Below are positions 1-5,389 of a stretch of 12,549 bases of DNA, in pieces. A program made the position numbers and the translations under genes. Source of the stretch: Candidatus Neomicrothrix sp. UBA4742 (GTDB lineage Bacteria > Actinomycetota > Acidimicrobiia > Acidimicrobiales > Acidimicrobilacustridaceae). The stretch lies in assembly GCA_002403895.1 (NCBI GenBank), contig DHIQ01000150.1, positions 20,194 to 32,742 on the forward strand, read 5' to 3'. Position 1 is the first letter of the stretch; every line of letters starts with the position of its first letter. The notes under the pieces are model-generated. The model saw only the letters and a list, made by a program, of their open reading frames with translations. It made no database searches and was not told the origin of the DNA.

Positions 1-57
1 CAGCAGCAACAACAGCAATGGCGCCGGGTCATCTGACTCATCTGACTCGTCGGAGTC
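1..57. repeat. CAR-triplet run, 9-bp tandem repeat and short inverted repeat at left edge
   Basis: Bases 1-18 are six CAG/CAA triplets. ATCTGACTC is repeated exactly in tandem at 31-39 and 40-48. GACTC (44-48), GTCG (49-52) and GAGTC (53-57) form a 5-bp hairpin. Read on the plus strand in frame 1, the run would be the end of a protein (six Gln, then WRRVI and a stop at 34-36). Read on the minus strand, it gives six Leu preceded by an acidic DES-DES stretch, but no standard start codon lies in that frame before the Leu run. The window edge prevents a choice between an edge-crossing gene and non-coding repeat. Confidence 0.4.
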
Positions 58-227
58 GGCCAGCCCGGCGGAGGCAAGCGGAAGATGACGGCGTCAGCAC
101 GTCGTCGATCGTGGCCGACGCCCTGCGCGAGCGTCTCCGCCGGCTGGCCATGCAGCGCTACCTCCTGGTCGCCGATGTGGCCCGCCTCGCGCTGGTCCTG
201 CCGTCGGTGCGCGTCATTCGGATCTGA
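18..227 (+). pseudogene. Probable remnant of a ribbon-helix-helix antitoxin
   Basis: The frame starting at ATG 18 encodes 69 residues. Residues 22-48 or so (AEDDGVSTSSIVADALRERL and the following RRLAMQRYL) resemble the second half of small RHH/CopG-type antitoxins: a D-G-V-S turn followed by an amphipathic Arg-rich helix. The first 20 residues are basic and partly encoded by the tandem repeat, and they do not look like the beta-strand that normally opens such a protein. The last 20 residues are hydrophobic and do not match the usual acidic tail. No toxin gene follows. The frame is open to the left edge, so a gene entering from outside cannot be excluded. I read it as a decayed antitoxin, perhaps fused to a fragment of its partner. 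The assignment rests on one short resemblance. Confidence 0.25.
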
Positions 228-353
228 TTGGGACCGTCCCCGAAAACACCGATCGTTCCTGCAACCAGCCCCACCACAGGGCGCGACGTGCGCGAATGAT
301 CCAACTGGTTGACCGTCCAGGCGACCGACATCAGGACCGGTAGCGTGGCGGCG
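228..353. other. Gap with no supported gene
   Basis: This stretch lies between the antitoxin-like remnant and the small membrane protein. The membrane-protein frame is open back to a TTG at 309, but the residues encoded between 309 and 353 are not conserved-looking. A TAGCGT hexamer near the right end is annotated separately. I see no RNA gene, terminator or clear operator. Confidence 0.4.
341..346 (+). promoter_or_regulatory. Candidate -10 box (TAGCGT) for a leaderless start
   Basis: TAGCGT fits the actinobacterial TANNNT -10 pattern. It ends 7 nt before the ATG at 354, where no Shine-Dalgarno sequence is seen. This spacing would put the transcript start at or next to the ATG. No convincing -35 box was found. 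Confidence 0.35.
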
Positions 354-833
354 ATGGGTGTCCGCTCCCGATCCTCCGAGAAGGGCCAGCTGTGGCACGG
401 CTATCGGCGCCCGATCCTGCGCGACGGCGCATTCTGGCTGTCCGCGGTGATCACCCTGGTGGCGCTGGCGGCGCAGAACGCCTGGTCAGGGGTGGGCAGC
501 GCACCGGCCTGGATCCTGCTCGTGGCCGACGTGCTCGTCACCGCCATGATCACGTTCGCCCTGGTCGGGGTGCTGGCGGGCACGGCGAGGGGCTTCGGCG
601 AGGGTTGGCGAGCCGCTGAGTCGCCAACGAGCCAGCCTCGCCAGCCGCCTGCCCCGGCCCCGGCCCCGAGCACGACGACATCAGCCGAGAAACCGGCGCC
701 CGCCGCGGCCCGGCCCAAAGCCGACCCGACACCCGACGCTGACCGGCCCGTGATCGGGGTCGAGTTGGAGAAGAAGGCGCGGGCCCTCGGTCGGGCCATC
801 GGCGCCACGCAGCGCAAGGCCCGTAAGTCCTGA
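354..833 (+). CDS. Small two-helix membrane protein, function unknown
   Basis: A 159-residue protein that I do not recognise. A basic, polar N-terminus (1-24) is followed by a hydrophobic helix at about 26-44 and a second at about 51-77. Residues 89-132 form a Pro/Ala/Thr-rich linker. The end (about 136-159) is a short charged, Lys/Arg-rich helix. This predicts a helical hairpin in the cytoplasmic membrane with a long, flexible, positively charged tail that could contact nucleic acid, lipid headgroups or a partner protein. The ATG at 354 is preferred because a TANNNT box lies 7 nt upstream and because the extra residues from GTG 345 or TTG 309 look non-coding. It converges on the SDR gene with 34 nt between them. 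Reality as a gene is likely, given a strong hydrophobic pattern and a long open frame, but function is open. Confidence 0.6.
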   Translation: MGVRSRSSEKGQLWHGYRRPILRDGAFWLSAVITLVALAAQNAWSGVGSAPAWILLVADVLVTAMITFALVGVLAGTARGFGEGWRAAESPTSQPRQPPAPAPAPSTTTSAEKPAPAAARPKADPTPDADRPVIGVELEKKARALGRAIGATQRKARKS

Positions 834-867
834 CGCTGGTCGGCGGATAGGTTGCTGGCGAGGATGT

Positions 868-1710
868 TCAGGGGTGTTGGCTGCTGACCGAGATCACTTC
901 GCCGGTCAGGTACGAGGCATAGTCGCTGGCCAGGAAGACCATGGTGTTGGCCACCTCCCACGGCTCGGCCCCCCGGCCGAACGCCTCGCGCGCGGTGAGT
1001 TCCCCGAGGAGCTCGTCAGAGGTCACCTTGGCCAGGAACGGATGCATGGCCAGGCTGGGCGCCACCGCGTTGACCCGCACATTGGCGCCTGCTGCCTCGA
1101 TGGCGGCGCACCGGGTGAGGGCCATGACACCGGCCTTCGCCGCGGCGTAGTGAGCCTGACCGGCCTGGGCTCGCCACCCGAGCACCGACGCGTTGTTCAC
1201 GATGACGCCCGAGCCACGCGGCACCATGTGCTGCAGCGCGGCACGGGTGGCCCGGAACGTGCCGGTCAGGGTCACATCCAGCACGAGGCTCCATTGCTCG
1301 TCGGTCATGTCCACCAGCTCCGTGGTGCCCCCGAGCCCGGCGTTGTTGATGAGCACGTCGATGTGACCAAGCTCATCAACTGCGGTGGCGAATAACCGGT
1401 CGATGTCGTCCTGCACCGTGACGTTGCACACTGACGACGCCACCGGGACCCCGGCCAGCTCCGCCAGCTCGGCCGCCGTCTCGGCCAGGCGCCGCTCGTG
1501 GGCGTCGCTGACCAGCACGGTGGCACCCTCCTCGATACAGCGCCGGGCGACGGCTGAGCCGATCCCCGTACCCGCAGCCGCGGTCACGACCACGGCCCGA
1601 CCCTCGAGCAGGCGATGACCATCGACGTAGGGAGGGACAGGGGCAGGCACGGCGACTCCTCGGAGGCGGGGGTTCAGGGCTAACGGTAGGCGGGCGGAGG
1701 GTGCCGTCAC
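868..1710 (-). CDS. ipdF: Short-chain dehydrogenase, IpdF-like (steroid C/D-ring catabolism)
   Basis: A 280-residue classical SDR that oxidises or reduces a hydroxyl/keto group with NAD(P). The cofactor loop is TAAAGTGIG at 43-51, an unusual TA-for-TG variant. NNAG lies at 122-125, the active-site Ser at 174 (NNAS), Tyr188 and Lys192. The VLGWRAQ motif (176-182) and the ending EVISVSSQHP match my recollection of Mycobacterium tuberculosis Rv3559c (IpdF). That enzyme acts on the ring C/D steroid intermediate in the KstR2 regulon. The GTG start at 1708-1710 overlaps the stop of the FadE30-like gene (GTGA, 4 bp), so the two are translationally coupled, which mirrors the neighbouring Rv3559c-Rv3560c pair. 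The first 35 residues are longer and more proline-rich than usual. Another downstream start cannot be excluded. The SDR family is certain; the IpdF assignment rests on recalled sequence and context. Confidence 0.8.
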   Translation of the reverse strand: MTAPSARLPLALNPRLRGVAVPAPVPPYVDGHRLLEGRAVVVTAAAGTGIGSAVARRCIEEGATVLVSDAHERRLAETAAELAELAGVPVASSVCNVTVQDDIDRLFATAVDELGHIDVLINNAGLGGTTELVDMTDEQWSLVLDVTLTGTFRATRAALQHMVPRGSGVIVNNASVLGWRAQAGQAHYAAAKAGVMALTRCAAIEAAGANVRVNAVAPSLAMHPFLAKVTSDELLGELTAREAFGRGAEPWEVANTMVFLASDYASYLTGEVISVSSQHP

Positions 1711-2894
1711 GGCGACGGGCGCGGTTCGGGGGGAAGGCCCAGGCCTCGCTCCCCGATGATGTTGCGCTGGATTTCGTTCGAGCCGCCGTAGATGGTGTCG
1801 GCCCGGGTGTAGAGGAAGAGACGCTGAGCCGGGCTCAACTCATAGGGGAAGCCGTCGCTGATCAGCGCCTCGGGGCCGAGGACGTCGACGAACAATTCAC
1901 CCAGATCCCGGTGCAGACGCGCCCAGTAGAGCTTGGACAGGTAGGCGGGACCGCTGAGCTCGGGCCGGTCGGCCTCAGTGAGCATGCGCAGGCTGTTCCA
2001 TCGCATGATCTCGAGTCGGCTCCAGGCATCGGCCAATCGCTGGCGAAACCGGTGATCGGCCGACCGACCGTTGGCCTTCGCCAACTCGGTGATCTCCCGC
2101 AGCTCGCCCTCGAAGGCGAACTGCTGGCCCAGGGTCGACGCCCCTCGCTCGTAGGCGAGCAGGCCCATGGCCACCTTCCACCCGTTGTCGATGCCGCCAA
2201 CCACGAGATCGGCGGGGGTGCGGGCCCCGTCGAAGAAGACCTCGTTGAACTCCGAGGTGCCGGTGAGCTGCACGATCGGGCGGATCTCGACCCCCGGGGC
2301 GTCCATGCGAATCAACAGGAACGAGATGCCCCGGTGCTTGGGCGCGTCGCGGTTGGTGCGGACCAGGACGAAACACCAGTCGCTCCAGTGAGCCAGCGAG
2401 GTCCACACCTTCTGCCCATGGAGCACCCACTCGTCCCCGTCGAGCTCGGCCCGGGTCTGGATGTTGGCGAGGTCGGATCCGGCGTTCGGCTCCGAGTACC
2501 CCTGGCACCACAGCTCCTGGCCCGAGCGAATGGCCGGCAGGAACCGGGACCGTTGCTCGGCGCTTCCGAAGTGGATCAACGTGGGCCCGATCAGGCCCTC
2601 ACCGATGTGACCCAGGCGCCCTGGACCCCGGGCCCGGGCGTACTCCTCGAAGTAGATGACCTGCTGGTTCAGCGGCAGTCCCCGGCCGCCGAACTCGGTG
2701 GGCCAGCCCACGCACGTCCAGCCATCCGCCCCCAGGCGGCGCTCCCAAGCCAGCCGCTCGTCGAAGAACGCGTGCTCGTCACCGGGACCGCCCCGGCCCC
2801 GGATCGCGGCGAACTCGGTGTGGAGGAGCCCGTCGAGATAGGCCCGGATCTCCTTGCGAAAGGCCTCTTCTTCGGGCGTGAAACGCAGGTCCAT
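1707..2894 (-). CDS. fadE30: Acyl-CoA dehydrogenase, FadE30-like
   Basis: A 395-residue FAD-dependent acyl-CoA dehydrogenase of full length. The mixed N-terminal helical domain runs from about 1 to 120. The flavin/substrate signature QGYSEPNAGSDLA is at 131-143 and KVWTSLAHWSDW at 162-173 begins the beta domain. The C-terminal helical domain ends with IYGGSNEIQRN and GERGLGLP (368-388). The MCAD-type catalytic Glu position (YEG) is Gly here. As in isovaleryl-CoA dehydrogenase, the base is probably Glu249 in LAYERG. GGPGDEHAFFDER near the N-terminus and the tail strongly recall mycobacterial FadE30 (Rv3560c), which desaturates the propionyl-CoA side chain of the steroid C/D-ring intermediate. 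The gene is coupled to the IpdF-like SDR. No Shine-Dalgarno is seen; a TACGCT box and a palindrome lie just upstream. The family is certain; the substrate is inferred from similarity. Confidence 0.85.
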   Translation of the reverse strand: MDLRFTPEEEAFRKEIRAYLDGLLHTEFAAIRGRGGPGDEHAFFDERLAWERRLGADGWTCVGWPTEFGGRGLPLNQQVIYFEEYARARGPGRLGHIGEGLIGPTLIHFGSAEQRSRFLPAIRSGQELWCQGYSEPNAGSDLANIQTRAELDGDEWVLHGQKVWTSLAHWSDWCFVLVRTNRDAPKHRGISFLLIRMDAPGVEIRPIVQLTGTSEFNEVFFDGARTPADLVVGGIDNGWKVAMGLLAYERGASTLGQQFAFEGELREITELAKANGRSADHRFRQRLADAWSRLEIMRWNSLRMLTEADRPELSGPAYLSKLYWARLHRDLGELFVDVLGPEALISDGFPYELSPAQRLFLYTRADTIYGGSNEIQRNIIGERGLGLPPEPRPSP

Positions 2895-2904
2895 GGCGGC
2901 GCCG

Positions 2905-2910
2905 AGCGTA
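2905..2910 (-). promoter_or_regulatory. Candidate -10 box (TACGCT) for the FadE30-like gene
   Basis: Read on the minus strand, TACGCT ends 10 nt before the ATG of the acyl-CoA dehydrogenase, which lacks a Shine-Dalgarno sequence. A short-leader or leaderless transcript is therefore likely. The perfect palindrome at 2913-2929 begins 2 nt upstream of this box, inside the expected -35/-10 spacer. Confidence 0.4.
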
Positions 2911-2912
2911 CA

Positions 2913-2929
2913 CCTGACGACCCGTCAGG
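2913..2929. promoter_or_regulatory. Palindromic operator candidate (site 1)
   Basis: CCTGACG-ACC-CGTCAGG is a perfect inverted repeat with 7-bp arms and a 3-nt spacer, 18 nt upstream of the FadE30-like start. It sits where RNA polymerase would bind, as expected for a repressor of TetR or GntR type. A second copy (13 of 17 bases identical) lies before the MaoC gene. It does not match the KstR2 (CAAG-NN-CTTG) or KstR (AAC-NN-GTT) cores as I know them. A terminator for the hydratase gene is less likely, because no T-run follows on the minus strand. Confidence 0.6.
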
Positions 2930-2998
2930 AATGCTCACGCTTTTCCACTGGAATCCGCCCCGCACCGCGAGCAGAAGTGACGCCAAAACCCGGAATGG

Positions 2999-3457
2999 TC
3001 AGGCGAGGTAGCGGCTGATCGACTCGATGACGCAGGCCGGCTTGATCCCGCCGTCGATCTCGATGGTGATGACCATCGTGGTCTGCACACCACCGGGCAC
3101 GTCCTCCACCGAGGCCAGGGTGACCTGGGCCCGGATCCGCGAGCCCACGGGCACCGGGGCGGGAAAGCGCACCTTGTTGGCCCCGTAGTTGACGCCCATC
3201 GACACGTGCCGCACCTCGACGATCTCGGGAAGCAGGGCGTTGGACAGCGAGAGGGTCAGATACCCGTGGGCGATGGGAGCGCCGAAGGGGCCGGCCGCGG
3301 CGCGTTCGGGATCCACGTGGATCCACTGGTGGTCGCCGGTGGCGTCGGCGAACTGGTTCACCCGCTCCTGTGTGATCTCGAGCCAGTTGCTGGTGCCCAG
3401 ATCATGGCCGACCGCGTCTCGCACCTGGTCGAGCCCCGCGAACTCCGTCTGCGCCAT
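2999..3457 (-). CDS. htdZ: MaoC-family (R)-specific enoyl-CoA hydratase, HtdZ-like
   Basis: A 152-residue single hot-dog domain protein that hydrates trans-2-enoyl-CoA to (R)-3-hydroxyacyl-CoA, or does the reverse. The hydratase-2 motif is FADATGDHQWIHVDPERA at about 36-53, with the catalytic pair Asp42 and His47 of the D-x4-H pattern. FGAPIAHGYL, NYGANKVRFPAPVPVGSRIR and the ending ESISRYLA match my recollection of M. tuberculosis Rv0130 (HtdZ), which has almost the same length. The protein should work as a dimer in the cytoplasm. It is transcribed towards the dehydrogenase, 104 nt ahead of it, and has its own operator-like palindrome 24 nt upstream of the ATG. An AAGGG element 11 nt before the ATG is a weak ribosome binding site. 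A role in beta-oxidation of the locus's acyl-CoA substrate is inferred from position. Confidence 0.85.
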   Translation of the reverse strand: MAQTEFAGLDQVRDAVGHDLGTSNWLEITQERVNQFADATGDHQWIHVDPERAAAGPFGAPIAHGYLTLSLSNALLPEIVEVRHVSMGVNYGANKVRFPAPVPVGSRIRAQVTLASVEDVPGGVQTTMVITIEIDGGIKPACVIESISRYLA

Positions 3458-3481
3458 GGTCCGGTCTGCCCTTCTCTCAAT

Positions 3482-3498
3482 TCTGACGATGCATCAGG
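3482..3498. promoter_or_regulatory. Palindromic operator candidate (site 2)
   Basis: TCTGACGATGCATCAGG shares 13 of 17 positions with site 1 and keeps the arms CTGACG and CATCAG around a 3-nt spacer. Only one inner pair of the 6-bp arms is mismatched. It lies 24 nt upstream of the MaoC ATG and 20 nt upstream of the divergent SnoaL-like remnant, so one regulator could have controlled both directions. Confidence 0.5.
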
Positions 3499-3518
3499 TC
3501 ACCTGCCAGGATGATGCC

Positions 3519-3714
3519 ATGACCGACGAAGAGACCGTGCACTTGGGGGGCCACCTGTTCACCGCCATCGAAGCCGGCGACCTCGACGCGGTGGCCCAGT
3601 GCTACGACCCCCACATCGTGGTGTGGACCAACGTAGACAGCCGGGACCAAGATTGACCATCACCGGCATGCACGAGTACCTCGACCCGCGGGCGTCGCCG
3701 CCCTGCTGGCCTGA
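3519..3714 (+). pseudogene. SnoaL-like (NTF2 fold) gene with its middle deleted
   Basis: The ATG at 3519 has a good ribosome binding site (AGGA at 3508-3511, 7 nt away). It opens a normal-looking SnoaL-like N-terminus: LFTAIEAGDLDAVAQCYDP followed by HIVVWTNVD. This frame stops after 45 residues, at 3654-3656. At once, in another frame, the typical end of such proteins appears: TITGMHEYLDPR from 3656, then GVAALLA and a stop at 3712-3714 after a further one-base shift. Family members are about 120-140 residues long, so roughly 60-70 codons from the middle are missing, and the two ends are out of frame. The protein cannot fold as a cone-shaped SnoaL domain. It would have been the first gene of a divergent operon ending in the AMP ligase. 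The reading of both ends is strong; how the deletion arose is unknown. Confidence 0.6.
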
Positions 3715-3726
3715 AAGGATTCCTCC

Positions 3727-3810
3727 GTGACCGAGTACGAGACCCTGGCCTACACCGAGGGGCAGCAGCCGTTCGCCGGCGGGGGCCGCATCGAGTGGCG
3801 CAGCCGCTGA
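3727..3810 (+). pseudogene. Collapsed enoyl-CoA hydratase remnant / 27-codon ORF
   Basis: A GTG at 3727, with AAAGGA 7 nt upstream, opens a 27-codon frame. Its first ten residues (MTEYETLAYT) look like the start of an enoyl-CoA hydratase. The rest (EGQQPFAGGGRIEWRSR, then stop) looks like the end of the same family, where E-G-x-x-A-F and a Trp-x-x-Arg ending are common. About 230 codons between them would be missing, although the frame is kept. The stop lies 4 nt before the GTG of the AMP ligase, which has no ribosome binding site of its own. The remnant may therefore still be translated and pass ribosomes to the ligase gene. It could also be a chance small ORF. The family reading is tentative. 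Confidence 0.4.
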
Positions 3811-3814
3811 CGCC

Positions 3815-5341
3815 GTGCTCGCCGAGACAATCCGTGACGCCGCCCGACGCTTCGGTGATCGGCCCGCCTTCGTGGCCGCTGCCGGTTGGGTGCTCAGCTA
3901 CCGCGATCTCGATCGACTGAGCAACGAGGCCGCCCTCGGATTCCAAGCCCTGGGGATCACCGAGCGGGATGTCGTGGCCCTGGCCCTTCCGTCCACTCCC
4001 GACTACGCCGTCGTCTACGCGGCGTTGGCCAAGCTGGGGGCCGTGACCGCCGGGCTGAACCCGCGTTCCACCGCGGCCGAGCGCACCGCCGTCCTGGCGG
4101 TGGCCGCGCCCGACTTGGTCATCGCCACCCCCGAACTGGCCGATGGGCTCCCGGCCGGTCTGCGGATCGAGGTGATCGAGCCGGCCGCGGCCCCCGAGCA
4201 GACCTTGACCGAGCTGCGCCGCGGTCATGACCAGCAGGCCCCAATCGTGCTACCGGTCGACCCCGACCGACTGATCGCCATCGTGTTCACGTCGGGCACC
4301 ACGGGCACCCCGCGCGGCGCCGTGTTCGGCGGACGCGAACTGGCGGCCGTGGCCGCGGCGGACGTCGGCGAACGCACCGGCGGCGGCGGTTCTATGCTCT
4401 CGGGCACCCAGTTCGCCCACGTGGGGTTCATGACCAAGCTGCCGTGGTACCTGCGCGTCGGTTCGACGCTGCACCTCCTCGACCGCTGGCGGGCCGCCGA
4501 CGTGCTGCGTCTTATCGCGGACCAGCACATGGTCAGCATCGGCGGGGTGGCTCCCCAGCTGGCGTTGCTGTTGAGACAGCCCGACTTCGACGACTACGAC
4601 CTGAGCTCGGTCATGACGATCGTGATGGGGGGCGCCCTCTCCCCGCCCGCGCTCGTGCGCGAGGCCCGGGAGCGCATCAGGGCCGCCTATTCGATCCGCT
4701 ACTCGTCCACGGAATCGGGGGGGGTGGGCACGGCCACCGCGTTCGACGCCGACGACGAGGAGGCCCTGTTCACGGTCGGTCGACCTCGGTCCGGTGTGGC
4801 GTTGGAGGTCCGCAGCGCCGAAGGTGTGGCGCTCCCGGCCGGCGAGGTGGGCGAGCTGTGCCTGCGCTCGCCCACCCAGTTCCGGGGGTACTGGCGCGAT
4901 CCGGGCGCCACCGCGGCGACGCTGCGAGATGGGTGGGTGCACACCGGCGACGTGGCCTTTCTCGACGACGCCGGCTGCTTGCGACTGGCAGGCCGGGCCA
5001 AGGAAATGTTCATCCGGGGGGGTTACAACGTCTACCCCTTGGAGGTCGAGGCGGTCCTCGCCTCGCATCCGGCCGTGGCCGAGATCGTGATCACCCCCCG
5101 GCCGGACCCGGTCATGGGTGAGATCGGCGTGGCCATAGTGGTCCCGAGGGCCGGTGACGAGCCACCGAGGCTCGACGAGCTACGGAGCTTCGGTTCCGAG
5201 CGATTGTCGGCTCACAAGCTGCCCGAGGCCATCCGGATCGTCGATGCGCTCCCGCTCACGACCATGCAGAAGATCGACCGCGCCGCGTTGGCCTCCGAGG
5301 AGGCCGAGGCGGCCAACCAGCGCGATGCTGAGCGGCCGTGA
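3815..5341 (+). CDS. Fatty-acyl-CoA synthetase / AMP-dependent ligase (FadD-like)
   Basis: A 508-residue class I adenylate-forming enzyme of full length. It activates a carboxylic acid with ATP to an acyl-AMP and then forms the CoA thioester. The phosphate loop TSGTTGTPRG is at 159-168, the A5 motif YSSTESG at 296-302, WVHTGD (A7) at 374-379 and the hinge GRAKEMFIRGGYNVYP at 393-408. The C-terminal catalytic lysine is Lys486 in TTMQKIDRA, where the usual SGK is MQK. The place beside FadE30- and IpdF-like genes resembles the divergent fadE30/fadD3 layout in M. tuberculosis. The middle of the protein does not resemble FadD3 as I remember it, so the substrate is open. GTG 3815 starts a normal family N-terminus. 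It lacks a Shine-Dalgarno and sits 4 nt behind the preceding 27-codon ORF, which suggests coupling. Confidence 0.85.
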   Translation: MLAETIRDAARRFGDRPAFVAAAGWVLSYRDLDRLSNEAALGFQALGITERDVVALALPSTPDYAVVYAALAKLGAVTAGLNPRSTAAERTAVLAVAAPDLVIATPELADGLPAGLRIEVIEPAAAPEQTLTELRRGHDQQAPIVLPVDPDRLIAIVFTSGTTGTPRGAVFGGRELAAVAAADVGERTGGGGSMLSGTQFAHVGFMTKLPWYLRVGSTLHLLDRWRAADVLRLIADQHMVSIGGVAPQLALLLRQPDFDDYDLSSVMTIVMGGALSPPALVREARERIRAAYSIRYSSTESGGVGTATAFDADDEEALFTVGRPRSGVALEVRSAEGVALPAGEVGELCLRSPTQFRGYWRDPGATAATLRDGWVHTGDVAFLDDAGCLRLAGRAKEMFIRGGYNVYPLEVEAVLASHPAVAEIVITPRPDPVMGEIGVAIVVPRAGDEPPRLDELRSFGSERLSAHKLPEAIRIVDALPLTTMQKIDRAALASEEAEAANQRDAERP

Positions 5342-5370
5342 GAAGCGCCGACTGGCCCGAACGGTCCTCG

Positions 5371-5388
5371 CCGCGATTTGCCCCGCGG
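5371..5388. terminator. Weak hairpin between convergent genes
   Basis: CCGCG (5371-5375), an 8-nt loop and CGCGG (5384-5388) can form a hairpin in the 48-nt gap between the ligase (+) and the metallo-hydrolase (-). There is no T-run on either strand, so intrinsic termination here is only a possibility. Confidence 0.2.
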
Positions 5389-5389
5389 A

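Noticed and set aside
86..96. TGACG-G-CGTCA palindrome, with the same half-sites as the operator candidates
   Set aside because: The spacer is 1 nt instead of 3, it lies inside the antitoxin-like frame and no gene start is nearby, so chance is more likely.
832..846. CCTGACGCTGGTCGG, a half-match to the operator
   Set aside because: Only the left arm fits. The right arm is not complementary and it lies at the end of convergent genes.
1701..3011. Long plus-strand open frame (436 codons)
   Set aside because: It is the antisense of the acyl-CoA dehydrogenase. The high GC content keeps it open, the encoded protein matches nothing and the minus strand carries clear ACAD motifs.
2895..3518. KstR2-type operator (CAAG-NN-CTTG) expected for FadE30/IpdF-like genes
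   Set aside because: I found no such sequence in the two intergenic stretches; a different palindrome is present instead.
4250..5068. Minus-strand open frames inside the AMP ligase
   Set aside because: They are shadows of a gene with all adenylate-forming motifs and show no domain of their own.
3815..5341. Naming the ligase FadD3
   Set aside because: The position is suggestive but the middle and substrate-pocket region do not resemble FadD3 as I recall it, so only the family is given.
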